Source: Viscum album | Taxonomy: Eukaryota; Streptophyta; Magnoliopsida; Santalales; Viscaceae | Direction of reading: 5' to 3' | Length of the DNA: 64,000 nt | NCBI GenBank assembly: GCA_963277665.1 | Contig: OY728157.1 | Location: forward strand, 371,084,067-371,148,066 | Shown here: in pieces, positions 22,934 to 35,970 of the stretch | Numbering within the stretch: the first letter of the stretch is position 1 | Layout: every line of letters starts with the position of its first letter | Position numbers and translations under genes: made by a program | The notes under the pieces: model-generated | Databases searched by the model: none | Told to the model about the DNA's origin: nothing | What the model saw: only the letters and a program-made list of their open reading frames with translations

Positions 22934-24175
22934 AGTGAGGTGAGTGGAGCACTTGTACTGTTTTTGAATGAGTGAATTCCACCAAGTTTTATTCATGTCA
23001 CTATGCCATAATAATGGGCCATTATCTATAATAGAAGGTATAAGGTCTAAATATGTGAAGATAATTACTTTTGGATAATTTTCTTGGTTATTGTTTCCTG
23101 ATGTTTAAGGTTTAATCCCTCGATAAACTCATTTTTCGCTTAATGATTATGATTAATTTTCACTATTTACTAATAATTATGTTTAAAAAACAAGTTGGAC
23201 TTGTTATAAATTTTAAAATATTCTCATTAAAAATATATAATCCATTTTTCTAAATTTAATTAATATAAGTGCAAGAATGTAATTTAATATTAATCCAACA
23301 TATGCATGGAGAAAGCGGGTTTTTCCAGTGAGGAGGTAAAAAAGTTTACACACTTTTTATATCCAATTTCAATATGAAATTTATTAAAATGAATTAAATT
23401 GGTGTAATTTATTTATAATTGACCTAATTATGTGTTAATAAAAAATTTAAATATTATTTAACTTTATAAATAACAAAATCTGAAGGACAGTTTTCAATTA
23501 AAATTCAGTAATTTTCACTATTCGTCAAAAATTGAAACTTTTTTGAACAATATCAAAAAATAACCCTAAGATAATTTTTGTTTTGAAAATTTAAAACATT
23601 AAATTTATCTTTAATAAAATTTAAAAAGTTCCAAAATAATTTTTAATGTAAGTGAACTATATAAAAGCAAAAATTTTATTTTCTAATTAAGTTTTATCCG
23701 TAAAATTAGATTTATTATTATCAATTATATAAGAAAGGACAAATGTTAAAAATCATATTAACTATATAATATATAATATTCATTAATATAATCTATCAAG
23801 GGTGATTTATTTACTTTACTGTTATAAAAAATACTTATGCACATTAAATTAGTTTTTTAGAAAAATATTTCCTTTTATATTCAAAACGGTTTTATTTTCA
23901 TTTATAATTAATTGATCACAACATAATTTATTTTAATTAAATATATAATCCATATTTTCATAATTTAGTTAATCCTGCTCATATCCTCAATTCCAATATC
24001 TAGGTAAAAATTATCATATATAAATTATAATAATTATAATGTGTTTTGTTTATACTCGGTGTTGTGTAATGAAAAATAAACATAATAGCATGTGTAACAA
24101 AATCCAAACGTAGTGGTACATGTCATTTATTCTATCAAAAATAATTTCATGCTTTCAAAAACTAGTTTTTTTACA

Positions 24176-24589
24176 TTTCTAATAAACTATGGAACTCTAT
24201 GGAGTGTTTAGTGAAGTTGGGGAGAGACTAGGCCCTGTATTGACCAAATGAGAGTGCTCAAAAGGTTTGAGGAAGTGTGAATAGAAGGTTACCTTTTATA
24301 AGTGATGGAAGGGGAACCCATGGAATTAATTAAAATAATAAAATAATATAAAATAATTTTCATGAAAAAATAGATCCAAATTTATATTATTCTAAAATGA
24401 GATGTATATTAGTTTATATACTCTCATATAGTAAAATTTGGATAAGTTTACATGATTTTTTATACCTTATGTTTTTGTTTTAAACCCTATCTAACCCTTT
24501 TAAAACATACCATGGTATCAATGGTTTTTCAACTAAAGGATTCATGAAATATAATAAAAAAAACAAAATTTACGCTCAAATTTACCATG
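24176..24589 (-). repeat. EA 3' LTR, fragment 2
   Basis: A piece between EB and ED. It starts with the EB duplication copy TTTCT (24176-24180). Minus-strand TATAAAAG at 24300-24293 lies in an LTR promoter context. Relative to the EB LTR this piece sits just where fragment 1 left off (equivalent of about 4620 onward), which supports a single LTR split twice. Confidence 0.6.
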
Positions 24590-27403
24590 TATGATGTTTT
24601 AAACCAGTTTTTCATGACCTTAACCAAAGGGGGCCTAAAATGAAAATACCCAAAGACTACCACTTATAGGCCAACTAATAACCACTATGACCATGAAGGA
24701 ATATCACAAATGTGGGAGGAATTAGCTTAAAGTACTTATTCTCATGCACACAGCTCTTTGACCATATAATGTCAATATTTAAAACAACTAATGATAATGA
24801 ATTCATACATCTATAATCCCACAATTTGTGTATGAAAATTAATAATGGGATGCATAAATGTTGGAATAATACAAGCCCTCCGAAACTGGAAAGTAAAGTC
24901 TGAACTATATAGAGGGAGGGTTATCATGTCAAATGTTACACCAGTAAACACCTTGTTCTGTCTGGCCCCCAAAATAGATCCACCATCTCCTAGTACATCA
25001 ACAACTCCGTAAAAAGGTATTTCGTCTATATAAGTCACGACATGGGATAGAAGATCACATGAAGTGGTGAATATAACAATAACCATCCGAGAACCAAAAA
25101 ATAAAAAAAAACCAAGAGTAGTAATCTGATCATAGTATATGTAAATCATAAAGTAATAAATACTATCAAAACATATAGATATACTCGTAGGGGACACACA
25201 AACTCAGGGTAAGTTCATAATCACAAATCCATCATAGGATTCCAACTTAATGGTTCCACAAAGAACCTGTCTATGAGATATCACTCCATGAGTCACAAAG
25301 AAATAATTACTTCCATCTTAGACTTCATGCTCATCAGGTCATTCCAAAAGCAGTACACAATGGAAGTTAGACTAGATCAGTACATAGATGAAGATCATAC
25401 TGAAGGCCATGGGGTATACTAATAACTCAATATAGAATAACCCACTACATAGAGGATCATCCTTCACATAGTGTTGGTCACAATGACACCAATAAATCCA
25501 CTAAAAATAAAGTTGATGATAAAGGATCTCAATCCAATCCTCGTGAAATAATTTCAATAACACTATATAAGAAGTCACACTAAAGGGATCACCATCATTT
25601 GTGTAGGATGCATTTATATACTAACCCTTAGGGAAATGAACTCAGGGAAATGACTCAACCGATACTGGTCTATAGATGCTCAAAATTTCTCTCACTGATG
25701 CTTATCCATGATGAAAATGGAATCTAACATTTCTTCAAAGTTATACATCGCATGTCCCTAGGGGTACACAACATGTCTCATTATGCCTAGAACTTCCCTT
25801 GTCCGGTCCTTAGATAGTATATACTTTCTAAAATACACATCATTTACCTACGATACACGGTGTGTAAATTTTTACTTTCTAGTCACTGTTCAGTTCTGCC
25901 TGTCCCCATTAATATTAGACCATGTCTATGTACTCTGGGCATATCCATATATAAACCCATGTACACTCAGCTATGAAGTATGACCATGTCCTTCCACTAA
26001 CCCGTGTAGTATGTCCATGTACATGTATCATGGAAGGATCATGACCATGTATCCAATGAGATATAGGACATTATATCCAAATGAGATAAATATAGTCTAA
26101 TAAGGTCACACAACACTCTATCCATGTCTCCACATGGAAAGCCTATCACTATAGAGAAGGGAATATATGTTGTGTGTTCACAGGACAACACACCATGTAG
26201 TAAGTAGTTTCATAAAAAATTCACAACATTCACAAATTAATCAGTGTGGTATATATACAATGATTCTTACATATATCAAATTTAAAGATGACTATATATG
26301 TTGACCAAATTTATGTACCTTCATTGGTTGGATGCTGACCAAATCTAGTTCTCGAGAACAACCTCATTCAAGCCTTGTTTGTGTCCTATGCCAAAACCAT
26401 TAATCACAACCCCTAATACATCTATGGATTATCATATGTATCTTTATACTACAATCACATCATTCAATATCCATACATAACTGATGGTAGTGATATTTTA
26501 CACCTTATGTATAATTCACAGTGATATTTTACCAGGTATTCATCAAATTAGTGGAAAAAAATAAACACCATCAATGAATGGACATAGAAAGGGGAGATAA
26601 ACCCATAAACATAAAAAGAATTGAATTAACTGAATCTTTTTTTTGTATTAACCTTGATTAGTTGTCAAAAAATATGAATGATGTGGTATAGCATTCCGAA
26701 AACATAAAAAAATAAGATTATCCCCAAATCCCACAAATAGACCATACCCATGAAATGATTGATCCAAAAATCAAACTGTTATGTGATTGATTCTCATTCA
26801 TCATGGGATAAAAAATAGGAATAAATCCCTAAATAAAAAATCATACCTTAATTTTTTTGATCATAGATTATAATTTCATCTCCATCATTGTTATTGGTGA
26901 TATCCTCAATTTTTAGTGGCACACTAGTCTCCAAAGCTCAATTCCTTGGGGTTATTCCCCAAAATCTCCTCAACCAACTCCTCTCCTAAATTCCAATGTT
27001 ATGAGGACAACCCTAATGTTTGGATATAAATTGTTTTATAAATTATTTAAATAGTTTTTTCACATAAAAAATAATAATTAATTTATTTATTAATTAATTT
27101 TTTATTTTCAACCATGATAACTTTTTCACAAATGATTATTGCTGAAAAAGGACATATTGCAACTAGGGTATAAATCATGACCTGAGATTAATGGTTCTCT
27201 TATATTTATGATTTTATCCCCCATTTAAGTGTAATTCAACTTTTTTTATGAACTTATTTTGTGTGATAGTTAATATATTAAATATATTTCAAAAATTAAG
27301 TCCAGGAACACTAGGCCTCAGAATCTAATGATGTCCCAACACCTAGCTCAAAAAATATTGATATAAATATTCCAAATTAATAGAAAAAAATAGGGACATT
27401 ATA
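24590..27403 (-). repeat. ED 3' LTR
   Basis: Minus-strand start TATAATGTCCC at 27403, just after a polypurine tract, with the first TG mutated to TA. The left edge was placed by alignment to 41258 onward. A 128-codon minus-strand frame at 24811-25197 lies inside this LTR, is broken in the partner LTR and matches no family I know. Confidence 0.6.
25905..26050 (-). repeat. Minisatellite of about 30 bp units in the ED 3' LTR
   Basis: Recurring TGNCCATGTNC-like blocks on the plus strand spaced about 30 bp, for example near 25980, 26011 and 26041. The partner LTR has a similar array at about 42540-42745. Confidence 0.5.
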
Positions 27404-27406
27404 GTA

Positions 27407-27417
27407 TTCCCTCCTTC
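27407..27417 (-). other. ED polypurine tract
   Basis: On the minus strand GAAGGAGGGAA precedes ATAC and the LTR start TATAATGTCCC. The further upstream GGGATGAAAATGTTT is the usual lead-in of this clade (GACGAAA type). This fixes ED as minus-strand and 24590-27403 as its 3' LTR. Confidence 0.75.
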
Positions 27418-27999
27418 AAACATTTTCATCCCTAAAAAGAAGAAGCTATGCAATAAGTGGGTATACAATGTTCTCAATGGGTTCTCCTTTTCTAATGATC
27501 TCACCTAACAATTTCATGTGCTATCAACAAAAATGATCACTAGGAATAAACATGACCATAAAGTATCTTTATCATACCAATCCTCAATGTCACCTACTCC
27601 ATGTAAAGGGAAACTCCACACTCACAACCCAGATCACCCACATTAATATTGTACAATGATTCATGCATATACTTCCTCTACTGCGACTTGTGGAAAACAA
27701 CCCAAAACTATTGTACCTTTAGTGTTAAGAGGAACACCACCACACTAACCCAACACAAAAGTAGGAAAATAAAGGGACTAAGTTCCCTATAGATAGCCTA
27801 CTTTCCTGGAAAATTCCTTGTAAATTACCAACTCAAAAGGCCACTATCATCAGTCAATTGATGGCTCATGATGTTTAATAGGAAGTCATCATCCTCCCCT
27901 AAATGAACTGAAACTATTACAACCATCACTATCACCAAAATTAGGACCCACTCATTCTTACCCACAGGCTCCAAATAGTAATACATTGTCCTGTAGGTC

Positions 28000-28227
28000 C
28001 TATTTTACATAAACTGGAAAGTTTGATACTCCAGTGGTGGAGTGGTGATCATTATAATATAGAAACACTACCAATAATTGATGATCCTCCCAACTGTGTC
28101 TCAAAAATGACATGAAAACCCAGAACATGTTCATTAAAACATGAATGATCCATTCAACCTGGCCAGATGGATGGTGTAAAACACTATTCCAAAATAAAGG
28201 TGTGTCCCAAAATTCATTATACATCAT
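28000..28227 (-). pseudogene. pol: ED integrase catalytic-core remnant
   Basis: A 75-codon open stretch. Residues HHPSGQVEWIIHVLMNMFWV, then SWEDHQLLVVFLYYNDHHS, line up with the conserved chromovirus integrase stretch containing HPQTDGQSER, the LEDMLRA helix, the GSWD segment and the EFAYNNSYHSSI segment (EC has the same at about 14850-15000). The catalytic Glu is retained in VEW if the alignment is right. Open by chance: flanking DNA on both sides has stops in all minus frames. Confidence 0.6.
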
Positions 28228-28229
28228 CT

Positions 28230-30046
28230 CTATACTTGTATAGTGACGTAAGTATCATAGTCTATGATGATCATTGAGGTAATTACACAAATCCATACTG
28301 AACCATTCACAGACATGTTTCCTAAACTGTTTCATGAATCCATATCGATCATCACCCTTAGATAGGTGGGATAAAATAATTTTACTCAGAAACTCACTAC
28401 AACTGCCATGGATGGCCAACTGATCCCATGATATACTGATACATCCTCACCACTAATATATATACAAAATATGGGAAAACAACCACCTCATCACGTCATC
28501 TCACATTGTTACCTGAATCAACATCCATTCATGGAAAAGGATGATGTGATTATATCCTTTACGGAAATTCCATATGGAATGTATCTATTGGATATATGAT
28601 CCCATGGTATCCTAAAATCTATATCCATGAGTCATACCTCTCAGAATATTAGTATAATCAAATGGTAACAATTGTAAACTGGAGGTACACTACACTATCC
28701 TTACCCGCACAGGGGAAACAACAAAGAGGTCATCTTCTCCATCAACTCACTCGACAATAGTTGATAGAAAATTTCATTGTGAGAATGTAAAACCATGGAA
28801 ACACCCTTAGTGGCCCCCAAGCTCATTCTGCCTCATACTATGAGGGGTCCACTATCACTCCCATATCTAAGAATCCATATTTTAATAACTCAATTAACAA
28901 TATATTCTATATGACTAGAGCTCTTAGATCATATCTGTCAACATCTTACTTTTCCTTTCATGGTCCAACTCAGATATAAGGGATACAGGGGTACCATCAC
29001 GTAATACTACCATGAACTGACCCAAGAAAGGTTAATGATCTTGTTTATATTCCTCATAATCTCTTCTATATCATTAAAGATGGAAAAGGGTATCAAAATG
29101 GACTCTAAGAAACTTTAAACATCTATAGGGATCCATGTTCGGTGCATCCACCTCTCAAATTTGGAGTCGGTGAAAACCCCACCCAAGGTGAAACTATAAG
29201 ACATACTTCTCCTCCATCCAATGGGATAAGCAGTAATAAATTATTAAGGGTGGACATATTAACTCCTTTCACATGTTATAAGTTACACAAATAAATATCC
29301 AACCGTATTCAATCATCAAACACTAAAGAATACTATATATGATTTCACAAGAAAACACATTGGGACTCACAAATCCCCTTTCGCTGCAGACTCTTAACAA
29401 CTCATTTAGATCTTACAACTACTCTGGGTCATCCCATATTCTAGTGTAGATATTAGGTCATCCCTCATGACTTTTTATATAGAAAAGAATCTATTGACAG
29501 TGAGGTAATGTCCGCATCTCCCGAAGAAGAATTCGCACACACTCCTCCACCATAATTGTAGTTGAATGATCATATAATCCATTTCTCTAAGGGTAATACT
29601 ATCTAATTAATATGGAAATGGGTTTGAAATCTTGTGAATTATCTCATCCTACATTTCCTAATATTACACCTTATCAATGGAGGAAAACCCCACTCCAATA
29701 AATGGAATTACTGCTACTCTCACCGATAGCAACATTTGAGCATGGATGGTATAGAACCAGTCCATATTGAGGAAAAAATATATGGTCCCACTTCAACTAT
29801 GGAAATATTTCCACACATGTCAATCTCTCTCTTCACTGAATCCGGTTACATTTTCAGTTGAATCATGTAATCCCTAATCCTCTCTGCATAAGCCTCCAAC
29901 ACTAGGGTTGATAAAAAAGGGCTCCACTAATATCACTAGGTCTCGAATAAGGGATAAAATCAAGGAGAAATGGATTATAAAATGGGTTTAAAACTGAAAC
30001 TGGGGTAGTGAATACACAAACCATACCTTGAACCACACTCGAAACC
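28230..30046 (-). pseudogene. pol: ED reverse transcriptase and RNase H remnant
   Basis: Minus-strand sequence near 29980-29920 resembles the EC reverse-transcriptase finger region ([13 protein letters not shown]) at nucleotide level: both read CCTAGTG, then about ten bases, then GGAGC-CCT. That places the start of the domain at the junction with EE. The remainder, down to the integrase piece at 28227, is of the expected length for the rest of reverse transcriptase and RNase H, but is too decayed for me to mark catalytic residues. Confidence 0.4.
30042..30046. repeat. Possible target-site duplication of EE, left copy
   Basis: AAACC before EE; AAACA at 40011-40015 after it. Four of five bases agree, so this is suggestive only. 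Confidence 0.35.
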
Positions 30047-31400
30047 TATAATGAGATGAACTTTCATTAAAAATATTACCCATTAGTTTTATTAAATGTC
30101 TTATTATGTAACATGGTTATAGAAAGCACGTGAAATTATTTGGTATTACTTTATCATATCTCAATTAAATGAAATTTATTAGTCATTATCACATTTAATA
30201 TATTTATAGAATAGTGATCACGTGATTAATATAAATATAGGGTTTTAGAAAATCTAATTGACACAAACAATGGAATAGATGACCACAAACACTAGGATCA
30301 TACCCTAGGGAGCCCATTTATCAGGTCTTCCAAGGGAGTTATAATTAATAGTTTTTTACCTTGACTAATCCCAATTTGAGATCCCATAAAATAAGAATGA
30401 TCGAAACTTTTTATGGGATAAGTTAAAGCTCCTTGAGATCACCCAAAAACCATGTATTACCAACCACCATAAGAATGTATCACCATCACACACCTTACTC
30501 TTAGGGAATTTGATACTATATTATGGATATTTGTATCAAGACCAAATAAATATGATTTTAAACATTAGTTTTAATATAATAATGAATATATTTTCATCTA
30601 AATATTTTTACTTTATAAATGAATTTTATTTCAATTTAATAATACATAATTATAATTTTTGGGTAATATTCAAATTTGATTAAAGAATATATTTTCCTGA
30701 ATTAATGGGTTTTTAAATAAATAATATTTCAATAAAATATTATAATTTAGTAATTTATATCAAATATAAATGATAATACTTTTTATTAAGTCAGTTGTAG
30801 ATTTTATAAGGGTTCGAAAATTGTTATTGTCAAAAACCCTTCATTTCTCTGTAAATGTCAACTCAAAATTCAAAAGTATAAATAATAAAATATAGAAAAT
30901 TATCTAGATAAAATTAATTTTTTTTTGAAATCAAATCATCAATAATATCCAATGTAAAATTTTACATAATTTGTTTATAGGTGAATTTTCGGGTAAAAAT
31001 TAAATATGGTATAAATATATGATGTATATTATGACATTATAATGAGTCAAAGTGATTTAATCAGTATTTTAAATTGTACTCAAGAAAAAAAAATTTAAAT
31101 TTAAAATAATGTCATTTTATTTTTATTTAATTAATTTTATAAATCCATTAAGAATACTCTGAAACCACTAATATTTTTATGGTCTTAAAATCATTTCTTT
31201 AATAGTATGACTCACTTCAACATAATGAAATGTATTATTTCAATAATGTAGGAACTTGGACTTACAAAATAATTAAAATAACTCCCATTTTGATGAAACC
31301 ATGGGAAAATTCATGTTATGGTTTTTGGTTTTTGCTGTTTTATTATATAGAGTCCAAAACCAAAGTTTGAGAGATGATGAAGAATTTCCCACTCATTTCC

Positions 31401-31408
31401 TATATAAA
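31401..31408 (+). promoter_or_regulatory. TATA box of the EE 5' LTR
   Basis: TATATAAA followed by CCCACCCAAGATCC. The 3' LTR has TATATAAA at 38921 followed by ACCACCAAATA. Confidence 0.6.
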
Positions 31409-31546
31409 CCCACCCAAGATCCAATTTATCTTAACTAAAAATACTCGGTTCTTGTCCTTAATCTTACCTCCCCTAAATAGAGTCCTCCCAAGGTGTTTTC
31501 ATGCTCTCAAGAAGATCCTCCCAAGCATTTGGAGTCGCACACTTAA

Positions 31547-32321
31547 GTAATGGATACTCACCTTCTCTTCTTTTTTCAAGTTTATTTATTATCTTATGCC
31601 GTTTAAATTCAAATTCCTAACACAGTGATATGTATTACCATGTCCTTATTATATCCCATTTTATTTTTAAATGATTATAGGCCCCTTAATCTCACATCAA
31701 CCTATTTTATGAATTTATAAGTGATGTCGTTATGCTTCCAAAATTACATTGTTATTTTCCATGTCAAAAAAATTATGAAGTGAATACCTTTAACATTTAT
31801 TATCAAGGGTTATAACCTTTATACACATATACATACATTACATGGTACATAAATGTATTTATTCCATACTCCTTGATAATGCAATAAAATATTACGTTGA
31901 ATGAAACTATTTTGTATGATTTATGGGACACACTTAAGCATTAAGAAGGAAATGAATGTGACATGTGCACCTAGAATTATATAGTGATCCAATGCATTGG
32001 GTTATGTTTAGTCTCATGATATGTCATGTTGGGATGTGGAGTTAAACTGATTCCTTTAGGGTAAATTTTCCATTGTGACTTCTTACAAATTATCCATGAC
32101 CTATTTTTATGATTCACTATTTTATATTGTTTCGAAATTTCTGATGTTGTCTTCATATTATCATTCTATATCATGCCTCAATTATATTGTTTATGATTCT
32201 AACTCCTTTTATTTCCTATTGATAAGAATATTGTCTAAAATGTTTTAATTTATTTATGTTATTTTATTTTTATCCTCTTACTGTGATATATAGATTACAC
32301 GTTTCATATGTATGTCCCTAG
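31547..32321 (+). other. Putative intron inside the EE 5' LTR
   Basis: Donor TTAA|GTAATGG at 31547 and acceptor GTCCCTAG|GTTATC at 32320-32321, with CTTACTGTGA about 40 bases upstream. The 3' LTR equivalent is 39067-39834. The interval is about 775 bp, much shorter than in EC, but the order of signals is the same. Confidence 0.4.
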
Positions 32322-32499
32322 GTTATCCAAAACAGTTTAAAGTATGAACATGTTAAAGAAGTTGTCCATAAAGATAATGCATTTACTATTTTATGTTTTT
32401 AAGTAACATAGCTAATTTAAAAAGACACTAAATATATTGATATTATGGGTTGTATTTTGTGTTATCCTATGTAATAAATCAATAATTAATGTGTTATAA

Positions 32500-32530
32500 T
32501 GGTAAGGTTTTTTATATTTAGAATCAAAGG
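32500..32530 (+). other. EE primer binding site, apparently disrupted
   Basis: TGGTA lies one base after the LTR end, then about 17 unrelated T-rich bases, then ATCAAAGG. Together the two ends resemble the iMet primer site TGGTATCAGAGG with material inserted in the middle. A single decayed site at 32517-32530 is the alternative. Confidence 0.35.
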
Positions 32531-33069
32531 AAAAGACTAGCTGTTTTGGGGATTAGGATTAGAAAATTCTAGAGAAATCAAAAGGGATAAGAATTAGTAT
32601 ACAAAAATATCCATAAATATTTTAATTTTTTGATTAATAGGTTTATCATTAAAATACATACCTCTATGGATACAAAAACTGGATATGGATCGGGTACATA
32701 TGTACATAGTGGTAAAAGCCTAAAACATTGTGTTGAGCTAGACTCAATCGGGAACGAGCGCACAACAATTGGCATTATTACACTCTTGGTTTTTCAGTAC
32801 AAGAGGATATGATTTATAAAATTTTAATATCATTTGGAACCAATATTAAGGGTACAATAAACACCCGTAAGAGTATATGATTGAAAACAGATCCTAGATA
32901 ACACAGATTAAAGCATAGAAATTCATAAGATAATGAAATACATTTCATTTATAAGTTATCCCTAGAATAAATTGGGATTCTTGTACATGTGATTTATAGT
33001 TTAGAAATATTCAACCTTATTTTTTCCTTTATTCTACAAAATGGCCTAAAATATGACGAATCAATTAGC

Positions 33070-33980
33070 AATCCAATGGTATGGAAAATGTGATGACTAC
33101 CCAACGAGATGCTGAACCCGATGGGAGCCAAAATCAAAAATTTGTTGACAATAATCCCTCACATGACTCTGGATCTGAATAGAAATCTAGATCATTATGA
33201 GCATCGAAATCCACCTAAGAAATAACAAGATACAATTGAGTCTTTTATGTGACAATGGGCTACAACTTTAAATTGATCAACTAATAACTTATTCATAAAA
33301 AACGTATCAACTCTATTGAGAAGAATTATCCATCCTTCAGTATTCCAGAAAAGATACGACACTACTGGATATTTATCATATTGAAGGAGAATCTAATAAG
33401 TTTCTTACATTGATAAGATTTACAAATCGTGAGGAAGTGATTAAATTTATCGGTTGTAATGAATTCTGAAAAATGTTTTTTGACAAATATTTTCTTCATT
33501 ATCTCTAACAAAATATAGAAAGGTATTTCCTTGACCTCAAGAAAAAAAAGATGACAAATCTTTTATGGTGTAAGAGGAGAACCTCACAAGACTTTCATGA
33601 CATGACTCCAACTTTGTCATTAAATCTGAATGAAATGATGATAACCTATTTGGTGGGATAGAACCTACTCTATGAAAAACCCTAAAAATCAGAGACTTTG
33701 ATTGCAATGAGGAAATTGTCTGATGATCCCTTAAATTTGAAATAGATATTAGAAAATCTCATGAGTATCATGGGGGAAAATATAGAAACTGGATTTTAAC
33801 TCTGATATAATGATGGAGAAATATAATACTGCTAGGAAATTTCAAAATCCCACTTTTCAAAGTTGTGGAAATAATCACCTTGGAAATTACTGAGGGGATG
33901 AGGAAATGTTTGAGGTGTGAGAATAAAGGAAACCTATCTAGTGATTATCAAATGGAGAACCCACTATTGAGATGGAGGAA
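33070..33980 (+). pseudogene. gag: EE gag remnant
   Basis: Multiple stops and frame changes. Recognisable pieces in order: DTIESFM near 33230 (EC has SVESFM), FFDKYFLHYL then YFLDLKKKK near 33475-33550 (compare FNKYFP and EFLELKKK in EC), and a degenerate zinc knuckle KCLRCENKGNLSSDY near 33910-33955, in which the last two ligands are lost. Confidence 0.65.
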
Positions 33981-34179
33981 ATGAAATCTCTAGTAAAACA
34001 TACTTGTATTGTTTATTACATAAATTTAAATGAATGAGGGTACTTTTCGAACTAATTCACTAAATCAAAGGGTTTTCTGAGAACAAAAAACCATCAAGGA
34101 ATAAAGGGATATCTTTGTTTCCCCCACAACTACTCTGGTGGATCATGGAAATAATTTGGGGAATGGTAATATAATTATT

Positions 34180-34460
34180 CATTTGAGAATAATGCGAATA
34201 ATTTTTTAATCTAGCTCTACACAATATTTCATATTAGTAAAGTTTAGTAGACAAATTTAAAAACAAAAATAATGTATAGAAGTAGAACATATAGTGAAAA
34301 CAGAAAATGGAGAAATTATTACATCCTAATCCTATAACTCATACCCTATCTAAATTTGTTGGATGAACTTAATTGTTAAACTTGTCATACTCCCTTTAGT
34401 GTAATTTGATTCAATTCTAGTTATGGATTGGATTTATCTATATATAGCCAACAAAAACTA
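34180..34460 (+). pseudogene. pol: EE protease remnant
   Basis: Near 34195-34250 one frame reads IIF then a stop then SSSTQYFI, the counterpart of VLFDSGSTHSII in EC; the catalytic Asp codon is the stop. The exit motif persists as FDSILVMDWIY near 34405-34440. Confidence 0.55.
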
Positions 34461-34639
34461 CCGTAAGAAGGAAATCACTCTCTATATCATTAATCAGTCC
34501 CCGATTCAGTACAAGTGAAATGAAGAGGCCGACTCTTATATAGAACCAAAATCTTACAAATGGATAATATTTTCATATGAGAAATAACATTGAGATTAAA
34601 TGATTGTGTATAAATAAATAATCATCCTTAAAGACATTC

Positions 34640-35480
34640 ATATTATGAGTGAATTCACAAATGTGTTTCTCGAGGAATTTCCTGGTCTTCCTCCAAGATT
34701 AGAGGGTGAATTTCCAATTGATCATATACCTAGGTCGCTTCCATTATCCAATAATCCATATACAATGGATTATATATAACATGAGGATCTAAAGAAACTA
34801 CTAATGGAGAATGTTGATAAAGGGTTCATAAGACCAAGTGTGTCACCATGGGGTGGACCAATCCTCTTCATCAATAAGAAAGATGGTCCAATGCACCTTT
34901 TCCTTGATTATCGTGAGCTCAACAATATCACGATAATGAACAAGTATCCACCTCCACGGATTGATGAATAGTTTGAATAACTATGTGAATCACAATACGT
35001 CTCTTTAATTGATTGGTGATAAGGATATTAGCATGTTGGGGTGAATGAGGAGGATTTTCCCAAGACTTATATTCATACAAGGTACGGGTAGTATGAGTTC
35101 ATAAAGATTCCATTTAGACACAATAATGATTCAATAATATTCATGGATATGATGGATAGAAACATTATTGATTACATAGAGAAAATTTTGGTAGTCTTTA
35201 TAGATAATATTATAACATTTTAAAAATCGAAGTAAGAGTATGAGGAGACTACAAGAACTATAATAAATACCTTGTGAAAGGAGAATATTTTTACTAATTG
35301 TAGAAGATATAAGTTATAGCTGAACAAAGTATCATTATTTTGGAAAATCATTACATGAAATGTGATATTTGTAGACCCTTCAAAAAAAGTAATTAAATGA
35401 TTTATGATGACAACATCTATGATAGATATCCTTAGTTTCCTTGTATTATCTTGGTATTATTGTTGACATGTGAGATATTT
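34640..35480 (+). pseudogene. pol: EE reverse transcriptase remnant
   Basis: The first 330 bp are well kept: FTNVFLEEFPGLPPRLEGEF, then [20 protein letters not shown] and [19 protein letters not shown] up to about 34965. Stops follow. The active-site region near 35190-35215 reads LVVFIDNIITF, so the second catalytic Asp has become Asn and the enzyme would be dead even without the stops. Confidence 0.8.
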
Positions 35481-35579
35481 CTTAGGATTGTAAAACCCTC
35501 TAACCAAGATGAATTTGGAGGGAGTCGATTTTTCATGTAATGAAGAATTTTAAGAATGAATTAAAGAGAATATAAGGAA

Positions 35580-35970
35580 TATTATCACTGCACTTATTCC
35601 CACACTACCCACTAGTGGATACCATTTCATGGTTTTTTTCGATGCTTCATTAAATAGACTGGGATGTGTGTTAATCCATAATGAAATATTATTATCTTGT
35701 GCTTCAAGGAAGACGAACGTTGATTAATAGAACTACCCAACACATGATTTGGGTTTGGCGGTAGTGATCTTCGTGTTGAAAATATGGAGACATTATCTTC
35801 TTTGGAAGATGTTTGAAATTTATATGGATCTGAAATTACTCAATTATATATTCACGTAGAAATATTTGAATATGCACCATTGATGATGGTTAGATATGAT
35901 GAAGAAATGTGAATACTCAATTAACAACTATCATAGGAATGTTAATAATGTGGAAGATTCTCTAAGTTGA
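35580..35970 (+). pseudogene. pol: EE RNase H remnant
   Basis: VFFDASLNRLGCVLIHNEIL near 35630-35690 matches IYSDASKKGFGCVLMQ in EC. Then PTHDLGLAVVIFVLKIWRHY near 35738-35800, where the catalytic Glu of the MELA motif is replaced by Gly, and a damaged TDHKSL region. VEDSLS near 35955 marks the end of the domain. Confidence 0.7.

Larger units (their letters stand above)
1110..24175 (-). mobile_element. EB: non-coding LTR retrotransposon with giant LTRs, interrupted by EC
   Basis: A minus-strand LTR element with LTRs at 1110-6050 and 19303-24175 and an interior of about 1.26 kb (6051-7303 plus 19297-19302). Between these lies EC with one copy of its target duplication (7304-19296). Seen: the two LTRs align along their length in the same order, with matching TATA regions and tandem repeats; a tRNA-iMet-type primer site adjoins the 5' LTR; a TTTCC/TTTCT duplication flanks the element. 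The interior has no gag or pol trace. Inference: a non-autonomous, LARD-like element of the same family as EA, mobilised by a chromovirus. By eye its LTRs are much more diverged than those of EC. Confidence 0.75.
19303..24175 (-). repeat. EB 5' LTR (4.9 kb)
   Basis: Read on the minus strand it starts TGTAAAAAAAC at 24175 and ends GATTCTATA at 19303, next to the primer site. It holds the TATA box (22933-22926), roughly four 193 bp units (about 22640-21930), a 48 bp-type tandem array (about 20275-20050) and a possible acceptor (19625-19624). It aligns with 1110-6050 in the same order but with many substitutions and indels. No coding region was seen. Confidence 0.75.
30047..32498 (+). repeat. 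EE 5' LTR (about 2.45 kb)
   Basis: Starts TATAATGAG and ends near GTGTTATA. Clear matches to the right LTR include TATAGGGTTTTA near 30235 and 37757, and the promoter region near 31400 and 38920. TATA box at 31401. Possible donor at 31547 and acceptor at 32321. Confidence 0.75.

Noticed and set aside
24811..25197. 128-codon minus-strand frame, the longest outside EC
   Set aside because: Inside the ED 3' LTR; the aligned part of the 5' LTR (about 41480-41850) has no such frame, and the residues match no family.
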